DNA of 64,000 nucleotides. Source: Coriobacterium glomerans PW2. GTDB taxonomy: Bacteria; Actinomycetota; Coriobacteriia; Coriobacteriales; Coriobacteriaceae. Positions 27,887-36,845 of this stretch are shown one piece after another. Within the stretch, counting starts at the first letter, position 1, and each line of letters opens with the position of its first letter. Both the position numbers and the translations under genes were made by a program. The stretch is from the NCBI RefSeq assembly GCF_000195315.1, contig NC_015389.1, positions 1,488,001 through 1,552,000 of the forward strand, in the 5' to 3' direction. The notes under the pieces are model-generated. The model saw only the letters and a program-made list of their open reading frames with translations, had not been told where the DNA came from and ran no database searches.

Positions 27887-30082
27887 ATGGGTCCTCGCGA
27901 CCGTCACATGCGGCGACGCGCAAAGACGCATGTCGTTCCTATCGTCCTCGCCTCATTCTTCGGCTTCTTGCTGATCTTCGGTCTGGCGTTTGGCATCGGC
28001 ATGCTCGGAAACGTGAATCGATGGCTGCAGAACCTGCCCGATTACACGAATGCGGATTCCTATCTATCAAGCGAGCCGACCACGGTGCTCGACGCCAAGG
28101 GCCGGCAGCTCGCGCGGTTCTTCACGCAGAACCGGAAGAGCATCAAGATGAAGGAATGCTCGAAGTTCGTTCTCAACGGCACCGTCGCCACCGAGGACGA
28201 GCGCTTCTATCAGCACGGGGGCATCGACCCCATAGGCATCGCCCGCGCGGCGTGGGTGCAGCTCACAGGTGGCTCCGAAGGTGCCTCGACCATCTCCCAG
28301 CAGCTCGTGCGCAACACGATCCTATCTGACGAGCAATTCGACAAGACGATCGAGCGCAAGGTTCGCGAGGCCTATCTCGCGGTCAAGATGGAGGATATCT
28401 TCTCAAAAGATGATATCCTGATGATGTATCTGAACACCATCTATTACGGTCACGGAGCCTACGGCATCGAGGCGGCGGCGCAGACCTACTACACGAAGAG
28501 CGCCAAGGACCTCACGCTGTCTGAAGCCGCCCTGCTCGTGGGACTGCCCAACTCCCCGGCGACCTTTGATCCGACCACCAACCCCGAACTGGCCACGAAG
28601 CGCAGAAACGTCGTTTTGGACCGCATGCTCAAAAACGACTACATCTCTCAAGCCGATCACGACGCCGCCCAGGCTGAGCCGCTGAACCTCCATATCACCG
28701 AGAACAAGTCGAACGGCGTCGAGATCGACGCCGCCCCGTACTTTGTGAGCTACATCAAAGACGAGCTGCAGGAAAAGTACTCCTTTGACAAGATCTTCAA
28801 GGGCGGTCTCACAATCAAGACCTCGCTCGATCTTGACACGCAGGCTGCCGCCGAAGAAGCCGTGGTGGGGCAGCTCAACAAGGTGAACGTCAAGGATCTG
28901 CAGGCAGGCATGACCGCTTTGGATTCCAAGACCGGCTACATCAAGGCGATGGTCGGCGGCAGGGACTACAACGCCGATGAGCGCCATGTCAATCATGCTC
29001 TGGCCGGACGGCAGACCGGCTCCTCGTTCAAGGCGTTCACCCTCGCAACCGCTATCAAAAACGGCATGAATCCCAACATCTTGCTCAACTGCAACTCCGG
29101 GATCAGGGTGCCCAACGGCACCTCGACCTACACGGTCAGAAACTACGGCAACACGAACTACGGCAGCATCACGCTCAGACGCGCCACCGAGGTTTCCTCC
29201 AACGCCGGCTATGTCCAGGCGGAGCTGGCGCTCGGCAACTCGGCGATCGTGGACTACTGCTCGAAAGTCGGCATCGATATCTCCAATACGAACAAAAACG
29301 CTCCTGCGATGACACTTGGCGTGGAATCGCTTTCGACCCTGCAGATGGCCGGTGCCTACACCGTGTTCCCAACAGGGGGCTACTATCGCGAACCCACCGC
29401 TGTCGTCGAGATCGACGGACGCGACGGCAACGTTTTGTACAAGCACACCGATGATCCCAAGAAGGTGCTCGATACCGGGGTGTGCCAAGTCGTGACCGAT
29501 ATTCTCAAGGGAGTCATCACAAGCGGGACCGGAGCGAGCGCGCGTCTTTCGGTGGACCAGCCGTTCTCGGGCAAGACCGGCACGACCGACAATGCGGCGG
29601 ATTTGTACTTCTGCGGCTACACCCCGCAGCTCACCATCGCGGTCTGGAGCGGCTACACAGCAGGCAACACACCTATCAAGATTCGCGGACGCGAAGCCCT
29701 CGGCGATGATCTGACCCTACCGATGGCGAGAAACTTCTTGAACAAGGCTCTCAACGGGGTCGAGCGAGAGGAATTCCCGACCGGAACCGCGCCCACCTAC
29801 AAGAGCAGCTCGGTGTGGGAGATCGACGGCAAAAAGATCGCGCTCGGCGAGTGGCCGAGCCGCAGCGGCGCGAACACCAACCGGCAGCAGAAATCTGACA
29901 ACGAGCGGGAGAGCTCCTCCGATCAGCAGCCGCAGACGAACCCTGCGAGCCCGGACACCACCCCGAGCCCATCCACTCCGAATCCTCCCAGTCCGAATCC
30001 GCCCAGCCCGAATCCGCCCAGCCCGGATCCGACGAGCCCGGACACCAAGGGGCAGGATGATTCCGGTGATGACGATGGCTGA
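27887..30082 (+). CDS. Class A penicillin-binding protein (PBP1a-type)
   Basis: A 731-aa bifunctional cell-wall enzyme. After a basic cytoplasmic start comes one membrane helix (about residues 16-40), a GT51 transglycosylase domain with ATEDERFYQHGGID and GASTISQQLVRN, and a transpeptidase domain with the SxxK motif GSSFK, SSN (in EVSSNAGY) and SGKTGTTD. The C-terminus is a Ser/Gln-rich linker and repeats of the type PNPPSP, about 60 residues, likely spanning the wall. GGAGG precedes the ATG. A small CTCCC/GGGAG hairpin just after the stop lacks a T-run. Confidence 0.95.
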   Translation: MGPRDRHMRRRAKTHVVPIVLASFFGFLLIFGLAFGIGMLGNVNRWLQNLPDYTNADSYLSSEPTTVLDAKGRQLARFFTQNRKSIKMKECSKFVLNGTVATEDERFYQHGGIDPIGIARAAWVQLTGGSEGASTISQQLVRNTILSDEQFDKTIERKVREAYLAVKMEDIFSKDDILMMYLNTIYYGHGAYGIEAAAQTYYTKSAKDLTLSEAALLVGLPNSPATFDPTTNPELATKRRNVVLDRMLKNDYISQADHDAAQAEPLNLHITENKSNGVEIDAAPYFVSYIKDELQEKYSFDKIFKGGLTIKTSLDLDTQAAAEEAVVGQLNKVNVKDLQAGMTALDSKTGYIKAMVGGRDYNADERHVNHALAGRQTGSSFKAFTLATAIKNGMNPNILLNCNSGIRVPNGTSTYTVRNYGNTNYGSITLRRATEVSSNAGYVQAELALGNSAIVDYCSKVGIDISNTNKNAPAMTLGVESLSTLQMAGAYTVFPTGGYYREPTAVVEIDGRDGNVLYKHTDDPKKVLDTGVCQVVTDILKGVITSGTGASARLSVDQPFSGKTGTTDNAADLYFCGYTPQLTIAVWSGYTAGNTPIKIRGREALGDDLTLPMARNFLNKALNGVEREEFPTGTAPTYKSSSVWEIDGKKIALGEWPSRSGANTNRQQKSDNERESSSDQQPQTNPASPDTTPSPSTPNPPSPNPPSPNPPSPDPTSPDTKGQDDSGDDDG

Positions 30083-30151
30083 TCTCCCAAGACGGGAGTC
30101 GCAACTGCTCTGAATGAAGGGGTACGAGCGGCGCGGTGGGTCGCGGATGAT

Positions 30152-30598
30152 CTATCCTCGGTTGCAGAGCTTGGAGATATAGGACTCCAGCCGCTGCGCG
30201 CTCTGGCTTCCGTCGGTGATGATGAGAACGGTGTCATCACCGGCGATCGATGCCATGACGAGCGGTATCTCCGCTGCATCGATGGCTGCCGCGATGCCTG
30301 CGGCCGTACCGGGCTGCGCTTTGAGGATCACCATGCTGTCGCTGCGCAGGACCCGTGTGAGCAGTTCTGAGACCATGCGCTGCAGATGCAGATCCTCCGC
30401 GAGCACGTAGATGCCCTCTGGCAGCTTCCGCAGTCCCAGATCGGCGATATCCCTCGAGGCTGTCGCCTGAGTGCATTCAAATCCGCGCTGTCTGAGCTCC
30501 TCGACGAGCATGTGCTGGGTTCGTATATCAAGATCCCGAACGATCTTCCGGATCGCATCTTGGCGCTCATCGCGTTTCTTCTCTATGGATTCCCTCAC
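30152..30598 (-). CDS. argR: Arginine repressor
   Basis: A 148-aa regulator of arginine metabolism. The N-terminal winged helix includes LVEELRQRGFECTQATASRD and the LGLRKLPEG turn; the C-terminal oligomerisation and arginine-binding domain has GTAAGIAAAIDAAEIP and IAGDDTVLIIT. No ATG fits; GTG at 30598 preceded by GGAG is chosen. Two palindromic boxes and a promoter lie upstream, suggesting autoregulation. No arginine genes are in the window. Confidence 0.93.
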   Translation of the reverse strand: MRESIEKKRDERQDAIRKIVRDLDIRTQHMLVEELRQRGFECTQATASRDIADLGLRKLPEGIYVLAEDLHLQRMVSELLTRVLRSDSMVILKAQPGTAAGIAAAIDAAEIPLVMASIAGDDTVLIITDGSQSAQRLESYISKLCNRG

Positions 30599-30624
30599 GT
30601 CGCTCCAGCTTTCGACTTGTAGTC

Positions 30625-30671
30625 CTGCATATACAGGGCCCGGTTCGCTTCTTTTCTGTATAATTATACAG
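30625..30671 (-). promoter_or_regulatory. Two ARG-box-like operators upstream of argR
   Basis: CTGTATAATTATACAG (30656-30671) is a perfect 16-bp palindrome fitting the ARG-box pattern TGnATnnnnATnCA. A degenerate partner, CTGCATATACAG, lies at 30625-30636; centres are 33 bp apart, about three helical turns. The palindrome contains the argR -10. Confidence 0.7.
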
Positions 30672-30692
30672 TCCCAGCATAGCGGATGTCGA
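30663..30692 (-). promoter_or_regulatory. argR promoter
   Basis: On the minus strand TCGACA (30692-30687), an 18-bp spacer and TATAAT (30668-30663). The -10 is inside the perfect palindrome, so ArgR binding would block it. Confidence 0.65.
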
Positions 30693-30730
30693 ACGATGAG
30701 CTTGGAAACGAAACCGAAACGAAAAGCGTG

Positions 30731-30773
30731 AAAAGCGAGCCGATCGACCGGATCGATGCGGTGATCGGCTCGC
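30731..30773 (-). terminator. Terminator after the phosphoketolase gene
   Basis: An 11-bp perfect stem, GCGAGCCGATC (30735-30745) with GATCGGCTCGC (30763-30773), is followed on the minus strand by TTTT. It lies about 50 nt after the xfp stop. Confidence 0.75.
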
Positions 30774-30825
30774 TTGGCGCGACTGGGACAATGGGTGCTT
30801 CGAGAATGCCTTTGCGCTACTCGTT

Positions 30826-33348
30826 CTACTCGTTGTCCCCGACGGTGAGCTGTGCCGCAGACAGTTCCGCAGCGGATCCGGCGGCATCGGGCCATACCCA
30901 GTCCGTGAAAGCGGGATGATCGTAGCCCTCGTCGACGGCGAATCGGAACGCCTCCTCGCGAAACGCCTCCCACGAGGCGATCTGCGTCGAGAAGCGCTTC
31001 TCGTCCACGAGACGCAGCGCATGCGCGGCGAGCGCCCAGCGATCCATGCGATTGAGACGAAGCATATCAAAGGGCGTGGTAGTGGAGCCCTTCTCCTCAT
31101 AGCCATGGACGTGGAACGCGTCGTGTCCCGGTCGGTTCCAGATGAGACGCCGAATGGTCCCCGCATAGGCATGAAAAGCGAACAGGACCGGGACGGTGCC
31201 GTCACCGAACAGCTCGGTGAAGCGCATATCGGACACAGCCCGATCGTTCTCGTGGGCATTTTGGATCTTGAGCAGATCCACGACGTTGACGAAGCGCACG
31301 GAGACTCCGGTCCCGCGCAGCAGATCGGTCGCCGCCAGAGCCTCGAGCGTGGAGACATCACCGCAGCATGCGACCACGACATCCGCCTCAGCTGGCGTTT
31401 GAGCCGAAGACGCCCAATCCCATGCGGCGACGCCCTCAGCGAGCTCGGCGCGCGCCTCATCGAGCGACTGGAACGTCGGCGCGGGCTGCTTGCCGCAGAA
31501 GATCGCGTTCACGCAGTTGGTCGATGCATAGACGCGCTCAGCGACGGCGAGTGCCATGTTGGCGTCAGCCGGGTAGTACGCGTTGACGACATGGGTCTCG
31601 TTGGCCTTGTTGAGCAGCAGATCCACGAAGCCGGGGTCCTGATGCGAGAAACCGTTGTGATCCTGACGCCAGACATGACTGGTCAGCAGGATATTCAGAC
31701 CCGAGATCGGCTTTCTCCAGTCGATCTCGCGTACGGTCGCCTCAAGCCATTTGCAGTGCTGATTGATCATGGAGTCCACTACGTGGACGAAGCTCTCGTA
31801 GCTGCTCCAGATGCCATGGCGACCGGTGAGCACGTAGCCCTCCAAGAACCCCTCGCACTGGTGCTCGGAGAGCTGCTCCACGACCTTGCCGCTCGCGGCG
31901 AGCAGCATGTCGTTGTCCTCATCGGCGTAGAAGCCGGCATCCCACTGCTTGCGCGTGACCTCGTAGGCGGCCTGCAAGCGGTTCGAAGCCGTCTCATCCG
32001 GACCGAAGATGCGGAAATCGTCCATATTGCGCTTGAGCACGTCGCGCGTGAACACGCCGAAGACGCGCGCGGCCTCGATCATGCCCCATCCGTGTCCCTT
32101 CTCGGCGACCGGGACCTCGTAGTCACGGGCGTCGGGCAGACGCAGATCGCGGCGGATCACGCCGCCGTTCGCGTTGGGATTCGCACCGATGCGCAGCTCG
32201 CCTTTCGGCATGAAAGAGGTGACCTCGGCTCTGATTGCACCGTCGCTCTCGAACAGCTCGTCGGGAGCGTAGGATCGAAGCCAGCCGCGCAGCACACGGA
32301 AGTGCTCGTGGGTGTCCTTGGCGCTCGTGAGCGGAACCTGATGGGCCCGCCAAGAGTCCTCGGTCTTCTGGCCGTCGATGCGCTTGGGGCACGTCCAGCC
32401 CTTGGGCGTGCGGAAGATGATCATCGGATAGGTGGGCCGGCTCACGGTCTTGCCGGTCGCGATCCGCGCGGCCGCCTCCTCCTTGATGTCGCAGATCTCA
32501 GCGAAGACCTGCTCGATCAGATCAGCGAAGCGCCTGTGGATCGAAAGGTGGTCCTCATCGTCGAAGCCCGCGACGAAGACATGGGGCGCGTAGCCCATGC
32601 CACGGAAGAAGGCATCGAGCTCCTCGTCGGAGATGCGCGCCAAGATGGTCGGGTTGGCGATCTTGTAGCCGTTCAGATGCAGGATCGGCAGCACGATGCC
32701 ATCGGTTGCAGGGTTCACGAGCTTGTTGGATTGCCAGCCGGTGGCCAAAGGCCCCGTCTCCGCTTCGCCATCACCGATGGCGGCCACGCAGAGCAGACTC
32801 GGATTGTCCATCACGGCGCCGTAGGCGTGGCTCAGCGTGTAGCCGAGTTCTCCGCCCTCGTGGATGGATCCCGGGGTCTCCGGTGCGAAATGACTCGGGA
32901 TGCCGCCGGGATAGGAGAAGCGGCGAAAGAAACGCTGAAGACCGGCCTCATCGTCGGTGATCTCCGGATAGCAGCTGCGATAGGTGCCGTCCAGCAGCGA
33001 TTGAGCCGTTCCGGCGGGTCCGCCGTGGCCCGGGCCCATGAGAAAGATCGCGTTTTGTCCGTGGTCGGCGATCAGGCGGTTCACATGCCCCATCAAGAAG
33101 TTGATGCCAGGCGTGGTGCCCCAGTGCCCCACGAGGCGGTGCTTGACGTCCTCCCGGCCGAAATCGCGGGTCTCGCCCGTCTTCTCATCGACGAAATCTG
33201 AACGCATGAGCGGGTTGCTGCGCAGGTAGATCTGGCCGACGGACAGATAGTTCGCGCAGCGCCAGTATCTGTCGATCCCCTCGAGCTCATCGTCCGGGAC
33301 GATATCCGGGAGCTTCTTCCATGGTGTGCCGATCACAGGCTGAGACAT
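30826..33348 (-). CDS. xfp: Xylulose-5-phosphate/fructose-6-phosphate phosphoketolase
   Basis: An 840-aa thiamine-diphosphate enzyme that splits xylulose-5-P or fructose-6-P into acetyl-phosphate and a triose or tetrose phosphate, the key step of the bifid-type shunt. Motifs include [11 protein letters not shown], the ThDP site [14 protein letters not shown], and the C-terminal [15 protein letters not shown]. The N-terminus [15 protein letters not shown] is close to the family's; GGAAGGAAG precedes the ATG. It is monocistronic: promoter and operator at 33415-33439, terminator at 30731-30773. The adjacent LacI-type gene upstream is the likely regulator. Confidence 0.95.
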   Translation of the reverse strand: MSQPVIGTPWKKLPDIVPDDELEGIDRYWRCANYLSVGQIYLRSNPLMRSDFVDEKTGETRDFGREDVKHRLVGHWGTTPGINFLMGHVNRLIADHGQNAIFLMGPGHGGPAGTAQSLLDGTYRSCYPEITDDEAGLQRFFRRFSYPGGIPSHFAPETPGSIHEGGELGYTLSHAYGAVMDNPSLLCVAAIGDGEAETGPLATGWQSNKLVNPATDGIVLPILHLNGYKIANPTILARISDEELDAFFRGMGYAPHVFVAGFDDEDHLSIHRRFADLIEQVFAEICDIKEEAAARIATGKTVSRPTYPMIIFRTPKGWTCPKRIDGQKTEDSWRAHQVPLTSAKDTHEHFRVLRGWLRSYAPDELFESDGAIRAEVTSFMPKGELRIGANPNANGGVIRRDLRLPDARDYEVPVAEKGHGWGMIEAARVFGVFTRDVLKRNMDDFRIFGPDETASNRLQAAYEVTRKQWDAGFYADEDNDMLLAASGKVVEQLSEHQCEGFLEGYVLTGRHGIWSSYESFVHVVDSMINQHCKWLEATVREIDWRKPISGLNILLTSHVWRQDHNGFSHQDPGFVDLLLNKANETHVVNAYYPADANMALAVAERVYASTNCVNAIFCGKQPAPTFQSLDEARAELAEGVAAWDWASSAQTPAEADVVVACCGDVSTLEALAATDLLRGTGVSVRFVNVVDLLKIQNAHENDRAVSDMRFTELFGDGTVPVLFAFHAYAGTIRRLIWNRPGHDAFHVHGYEEKGSTTTPFDMLRLNRMDRWALAAHALRLVDEKRFSTQIASWEAFREEAFRFAVDEGYDHPAFTDWVWPDAAGSAAELSAAQLTVGDNE

Positions 33349-33414
33349 GTGCTTCCTTCCCTTGTGCCGTCCCTGCGGCAGATCATGCTGCCCACAGGGT
33401 TGTCTGATGAGGCG

Positions 33415-33439
33415 ATTATAGTGGGTAAAACGTTTTCCC
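33415..33439 (-). promoter_or_regulatory. xfp -10 element with LacI-type operator
   Basis: On the minus strand a consensus TATAAT occupies 33420-33415. Immediately upstream lies GGGTAAAACGTTTTCCC (33423-33439) with the perfect core AAAACGTTTT around a central CG, typical of LacI/CcpA-type operators. It would lie in the -10/-35 spacer and block transcription when bound. No -35 was recognised. It is not a perfect cre consensus, so the neighbouring LacI protein is the better candidate. Confidence 0.6.
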
Positions 33440-33578
33440 TCGATCGAGGAGCCATCAGATGCGTACGAAGCCACACAGATAGCTCAAATCTCGCCTATGG
33501 CGAGCTGCTCGAGGGGGTGAGATGCGCCGGAGATACAGAGCGCGGGCATGCGCGAGCTCTTCGCACACTTGACGGTAT

Positions 33579-34619
33579 CTAGCTGCGCGGGCGCTCGATC
33601 ACTCGGACGCTTTCCTTCTCCACGAGACGCGGAGGCAGGACCCGCTCGACCGCGGGTGTCGGCTCGCTGAGCGCTGCCGATTCGGCGATACGGCTGAACA
33701 GCAGCTCCAGAGCATGCTCGGATAGCTCGTCGACGGATTGCTCTATCGAGGTCAGCGCCGGTTCGAACAGCGCATCGGCCGCGCTGTTATCGTAGCTCAC
33801 GAGCGAAATGTCTCGCGGACAGCGGCGGCCGCACTCATGCAGGCGCTTGAGCAGTCCGAGCGCGATGTTATCCGAGCTGGCGAACACTCCGGTCGCATCG
33901 GTTCCGATGAGGTCGGCCGAAGCCCGGTAGGCATCGGCGATGTAGTAGTCGCTCTCGAGCACGCGGCTGGGATCGACCTCGACGCCAAACTCCGCCATCG
34001 CTCGCGCGTAGCCGGCAAGACGTGCGCGGCCGGTGTTGGAATGCGTGTTCACCAGACACGCTATGCGACGGTGACCGCGCGCGAGCAGATAGCTCGTCGC
34101 GAGATAGCCGCCCAGTTCGCTGTTGAAACGAACCTTGTCGCAGCGCAGACCCTCTATGGTGCGATCTATCATCACGAAGGGAACCGGACAGATCGAGAGA
34201 TCCTCGATGAGACGCTCGTTGGGCGACATCTCATCGGACAGCACGAGCAGCAGCCCATCGACTCCTCGATTGAGCAGCAGTCGCACCAGCTCGGAGTCAT
34301 TCGAGGAGGCATCATCCGCATTCATGATGAACAGCGCGTACCCGCGACGCCGACAGCGGATCTCGAGGTTCTTGGCAAGCGAGGAGAAGAATCGACTCTC
34401 GATGTTCGGCACGATCAATCCGAGCGTGTTCGAGTGCTGGGTCACAAGGCTGCGGGCGATCTGATTGGGAATGTAGTGCTTCTTGCGCGCGACCGCGCGA
34501 ATGCGCTCGCGATTGATCTGAGAGACCTTGTTCGGGCGGTTGTTGAGCACCAGCGACACCGAGGTGGGTGACAGGCCGACCTCACGCGCGATCTCCTTCA
34601 AGGTAACTTTTGCAGCCAT
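33579..34619 (-). CDS. LacI-family transcriptional regulator
   Basis: A 346-aa repressor. The N-terminal LacI HTH is VTLKEIAREVGLSPTSVSLVLNNRP, followed by the hinge helix IPNQIARSLVTQ and a periplasmic-binding-protein-like effector domain (TLGLIVPNIESRFFSSLA, SDNIALGLL). AAGGGAG precedes the ATG. It is just upstream of xfp in the same direction, with a matching operator between them. The effector sugar is unknown. The upstream glycosyltransferase gene overlaps its first 38 nt. Confidence 0.92.
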   Translation of the reverse strand: MAAKVTLKEIAREVGLSPTSVSLVLNNRPNKVSQINRERIRAVARKKHYIPNQIARSLVTQHSNTLGLIVPNIESRFFSSLAKNLEIRCRRRGYALFIMNADDASSNDSELVRLLLNRGVDGLLLVLSDEMSPNERLIEDLSICPVPFVMIDRTIEGLRCDKVRFNSELGGYLATSYLLARGHRRIACLVNTHSNTGRARLAGYARAMAEFGVEVDPSRVLESDYYIADAYRASADLIGTDATGVFASSDNIALGLLKRLHECGRRCPRDISLVSYDNSAADALFEPALTSIEQSVDELSEHALELLFSRIAESAALSEPTPAVERVLPPRLVEKESVRVIERPRS

Positions 34620-35745
34620 CCGGGCTCCCTTCCCCTATCGCGCACAACGCCGACTCCCAGGCGACGTTGGCGTCTCTCAGCACCGGTGCGAGCGGAAGTC
34701 GGGAGGACCGCATGAAACTGACGAGACGTACGCCCATGCAGCAGGCGGAGACGTTGCTCCGCGCAAGCGGGACGTACATGAAGCCGAAGTCGCGGTTGCG
34801 ATCATGCAGCGCCAGAATGCTCTCACGCGTGGCCCGCTCCTCGAGCATATAGCGGATGCGAGCGTTTCTCTCAGGCGCGCAGAGCCGAGCTCCGCTTGCG
34901 CACGTCTGCTCGATGCAGGCGATGATACCGCTCAGGTAACGCCGGTGCACCGCTGTCATGAATTCACGGTTGTCCAGCATCTCCCACTTGCCTGCGAGGC
35001 CGAGCAGCAGCTCATGATCACGCAGGCAACGCGGATACCTCGACGCAGCGGACCCCTGAGGGGGGCGAGCGTGAAGCGTCAGATGATAGCAGGAGCCCGA
35101 GGCGAAGCCGACGCGCTCGAGAGATTCGACATAGGCGACCATGAAATCGAGATCGCCCGAGAGCTCGGCGAGGCTCAATCCAAGCTCTTCGACCCGATCA
35201 CGGCGCAAGAGCTTGCCTCTCACGCTGTCGAAGACGCCCGACTCGATCATTGCGCTCATGCGCCGATGGAACTCACCGGCGGACTTCGAAGCGGGAGCGT
35301 CGACGCGCCGCTTGATCGAGGTGCGCTCGCCGCTCGTCCGAATGATGTCGACGGAGAGCTCCGGAACGCACAGTTCGAGATCCGATGTCTCCGCGAGCAT
35401 GCGCAGCCGTGTGAGCCCATGTGAAGCGAACCAGTCATCCTGGCCCATGACCATGCAATATGTACCGCGCGCGATCTTCAGTCCGCGATCCAGACCCGAT
35501 GCCGGATCGGGGACATCGATGCGGATGGCATCGATGCGGATGTCGCGCTCAGCCATGCGCGCGGCGAGCGCGGCCGTGCCATCGTTGGAGGCGCAATCCA
35601 CGATGACGACCTGGACGGCGACAGCATCAGCTGCGAGCACGCTTTCTACGGCGCGACACAGGTGAACCCGTGCATCGTGAACCGCCATGATGACCGATAC
35701 GCTCGGTCGCTTTGATGCGCGATGAGCCAAGCTCTCAGCCTCCAT
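34582..35745 (-). CDS. Family 2 glycosyltransferase
   Basis: A 387-aa protein. The N-terminal GT-A domain has VSVIMAVHDARVHLCRAVES, the VDCASNDGT nucleotide-binding turn and the metal-binding MGQDDWFA; the rest (from about residue 220) is a helical region of unknown role. It probably transfers a sugar to a cell-surface polymer. The start MEAESLAHR at 35745 is chosen by the family N-terminus; the ribosome site is weak. Its 3' end overlaps the lacI-type gene by 38 nt, an unusually long same-strand overlap. Confidence 0.83.
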   Translation of the reverse strand: MEAESLAHRASKRPSVSVIMAVHDARVHLCRAVESVLAADAVAVQVVIVDCASNDGTAALAARMAERDIRIDAIRIDVPDPASGLDRGLKIARGTYCMVMGQDDWFASHGLTRLRMLAETSDLELCVPELSVDIIRTSGERTSIKRRVDAPASKSAGEFHRRMSAMIESGVFDSVRGKLLRRDRVEELGLSLAELSGDLDFMVAYVESLERVGFASGSCYHLTLHARPPQGSAASRYPRCLRDHELLLGLAGKWEMLDNREFMTAVHRRYLSGIIACIEQTCASGARLCAPERNARIRYMLEERATRESILALHDRNRDFGFMYVPLARSNVSACCMGVRLVSFMRSSRLPLAPVLRDANVAWESALCAIGEGSPDGCKSYLEGDRA

Positions 35746-35945
35746 ACCTGTTGGAAAACTGCTGTGCCCATGGTAGCACCGCGTGAGACGCGCATGAACC
35801 GTGCTCGTCGCTGCACGCCAAGTACAGATCCTCATCACCAGTTTGACATGCGCTCAGACCGCCGGCTCTCTGACGAGGTCGCGACCAAAAGCGGAATCGC
35901 GGCGGGGACGCACTCGCGCCCGGGGCGTCGCGTGAGCGAGCGTCC

Positions 35946-36845
35946 TCACAGCCAGCCTTCAAGCTCTCCTGAGTCGTAGCTCACATCCATGAAGCACAGG
36001 CCGCACGCCGGAGCGGTGGGACCCGCCGCGGCGCGGTCGCGGGCGGCGAGCGCGTCCGCCAGCCAAGCCGGATCGCGTCGATGGGTACCCACCTCCGCGA
36101 GGCTGCCGACGATCGTGCGAACCATCGAGTGAAGAAACGCGTTGCCGCGGATCGTGAAGGCGAGCACGTTCTCGCCCAGCTCGCTCTCATGAGCGAAGTC
36201 GACATCGAGCACGCGCCGGGAGGTCGGTCTGCCCGCCGCCGACGACGCTCGGCAGAAGCTCTTGAAGTCATGCTCGCCGACAAGACAGGTCGCCGCATCC
36301 CTCATGGCCCCTTCATCGAGTTCAAGACGATGCCACCAGACATAGGGACGGATGAGCGCGGGCCGAACGGAGCCCGCCGCGATGCGATAGGTGTAGGTCC
36401 GGTCGCGCGCGTCGAATCGAGCCGAGAAGCCCCGACGCGCACGGAACACGCCAGCGACTGAGATATCAGGCGGAAGCAGCGCGTCCATGGCGCGCAGCCA
36501 GCGCGCGCGCGGGATCTCGCACTCCGCCGGAAGAACCGCCACGCTCACGTGCTGCCCGATCGCATGAACACCGGCGTCGGTGCGGCCGGCGCAGATCAGC
36601 TCGATCGGTCTGCGGAGAAAGGTCTCCATCGCCTGGCGAACCTCACCGGCCACGGTGCATCTGTCGGGCTGCTCGGCGAATCCACTGTAGCGCGTGCCGT
36701 CGTAGCCGAGCTTCAGCACGAGCGTCGCCGAGAAGCGCTCCGCGGCCGCGCCGCATCCCGACGCGGTCTCGAGGTCCGTCGTCGGGCAACCCCGGCCGGG
36801 GGCCCGTCTCATCTCATCCACGATCAATCCCGTTGCCTTTCTCAT
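35946..36845 (-). CDS. truA: tRNA pseudouridine(38-40) synthase
   Basis: A 299-aa enzyme that makes pseudouridine at positions 38-40 of tRNA. The catalytic Asp is in CAGRTDAGVHA, LGYDGTRYSGFAEQP is at the start of the domain, and FLHSMVRTIVG is the C-terminal signature. The first ~38 residues are extra to the family and unconserved. Its ATG overlaps the stop of the ECF fusion gene as ATGA, so the two are translationally coupled, as is common for ecfT-truA pairs. Confidence 0.95.
   Translation of the reverse strand: MRKATGLIVDEMRRAPGRGCPTTDLETASGCGAAAERFSATLVLKLGYDGTRYSGFAEQPDRCTVAGEVRQAMETFLRRPIELICAGRTDAGVHAIGQHVSVAVLPAECEIPRARWLRAMDALLPPDISVAGVFRARRGFSARFDARDRTYTYRIAAGSVRPALIRPYVWWHRLELDEGAMRDAATCLVGEHDFKSFCRASSAAGRPTSRRVLDVDFAHESELGENVLAFTIRGNAFLHSMVRTIVGSLAEVGTHRRDPAWLADALAARDRAAAGPTAPACGLCFMDVSYDSGELEGWL

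Noticed and set aside
29930-30060. Tandem repeat in the PBP gene as a mobile or CRISPR-like repeat
   Set aside because: It encodes the in-frame Pro/Ser-rich PNPPSP tail and has no spacers.
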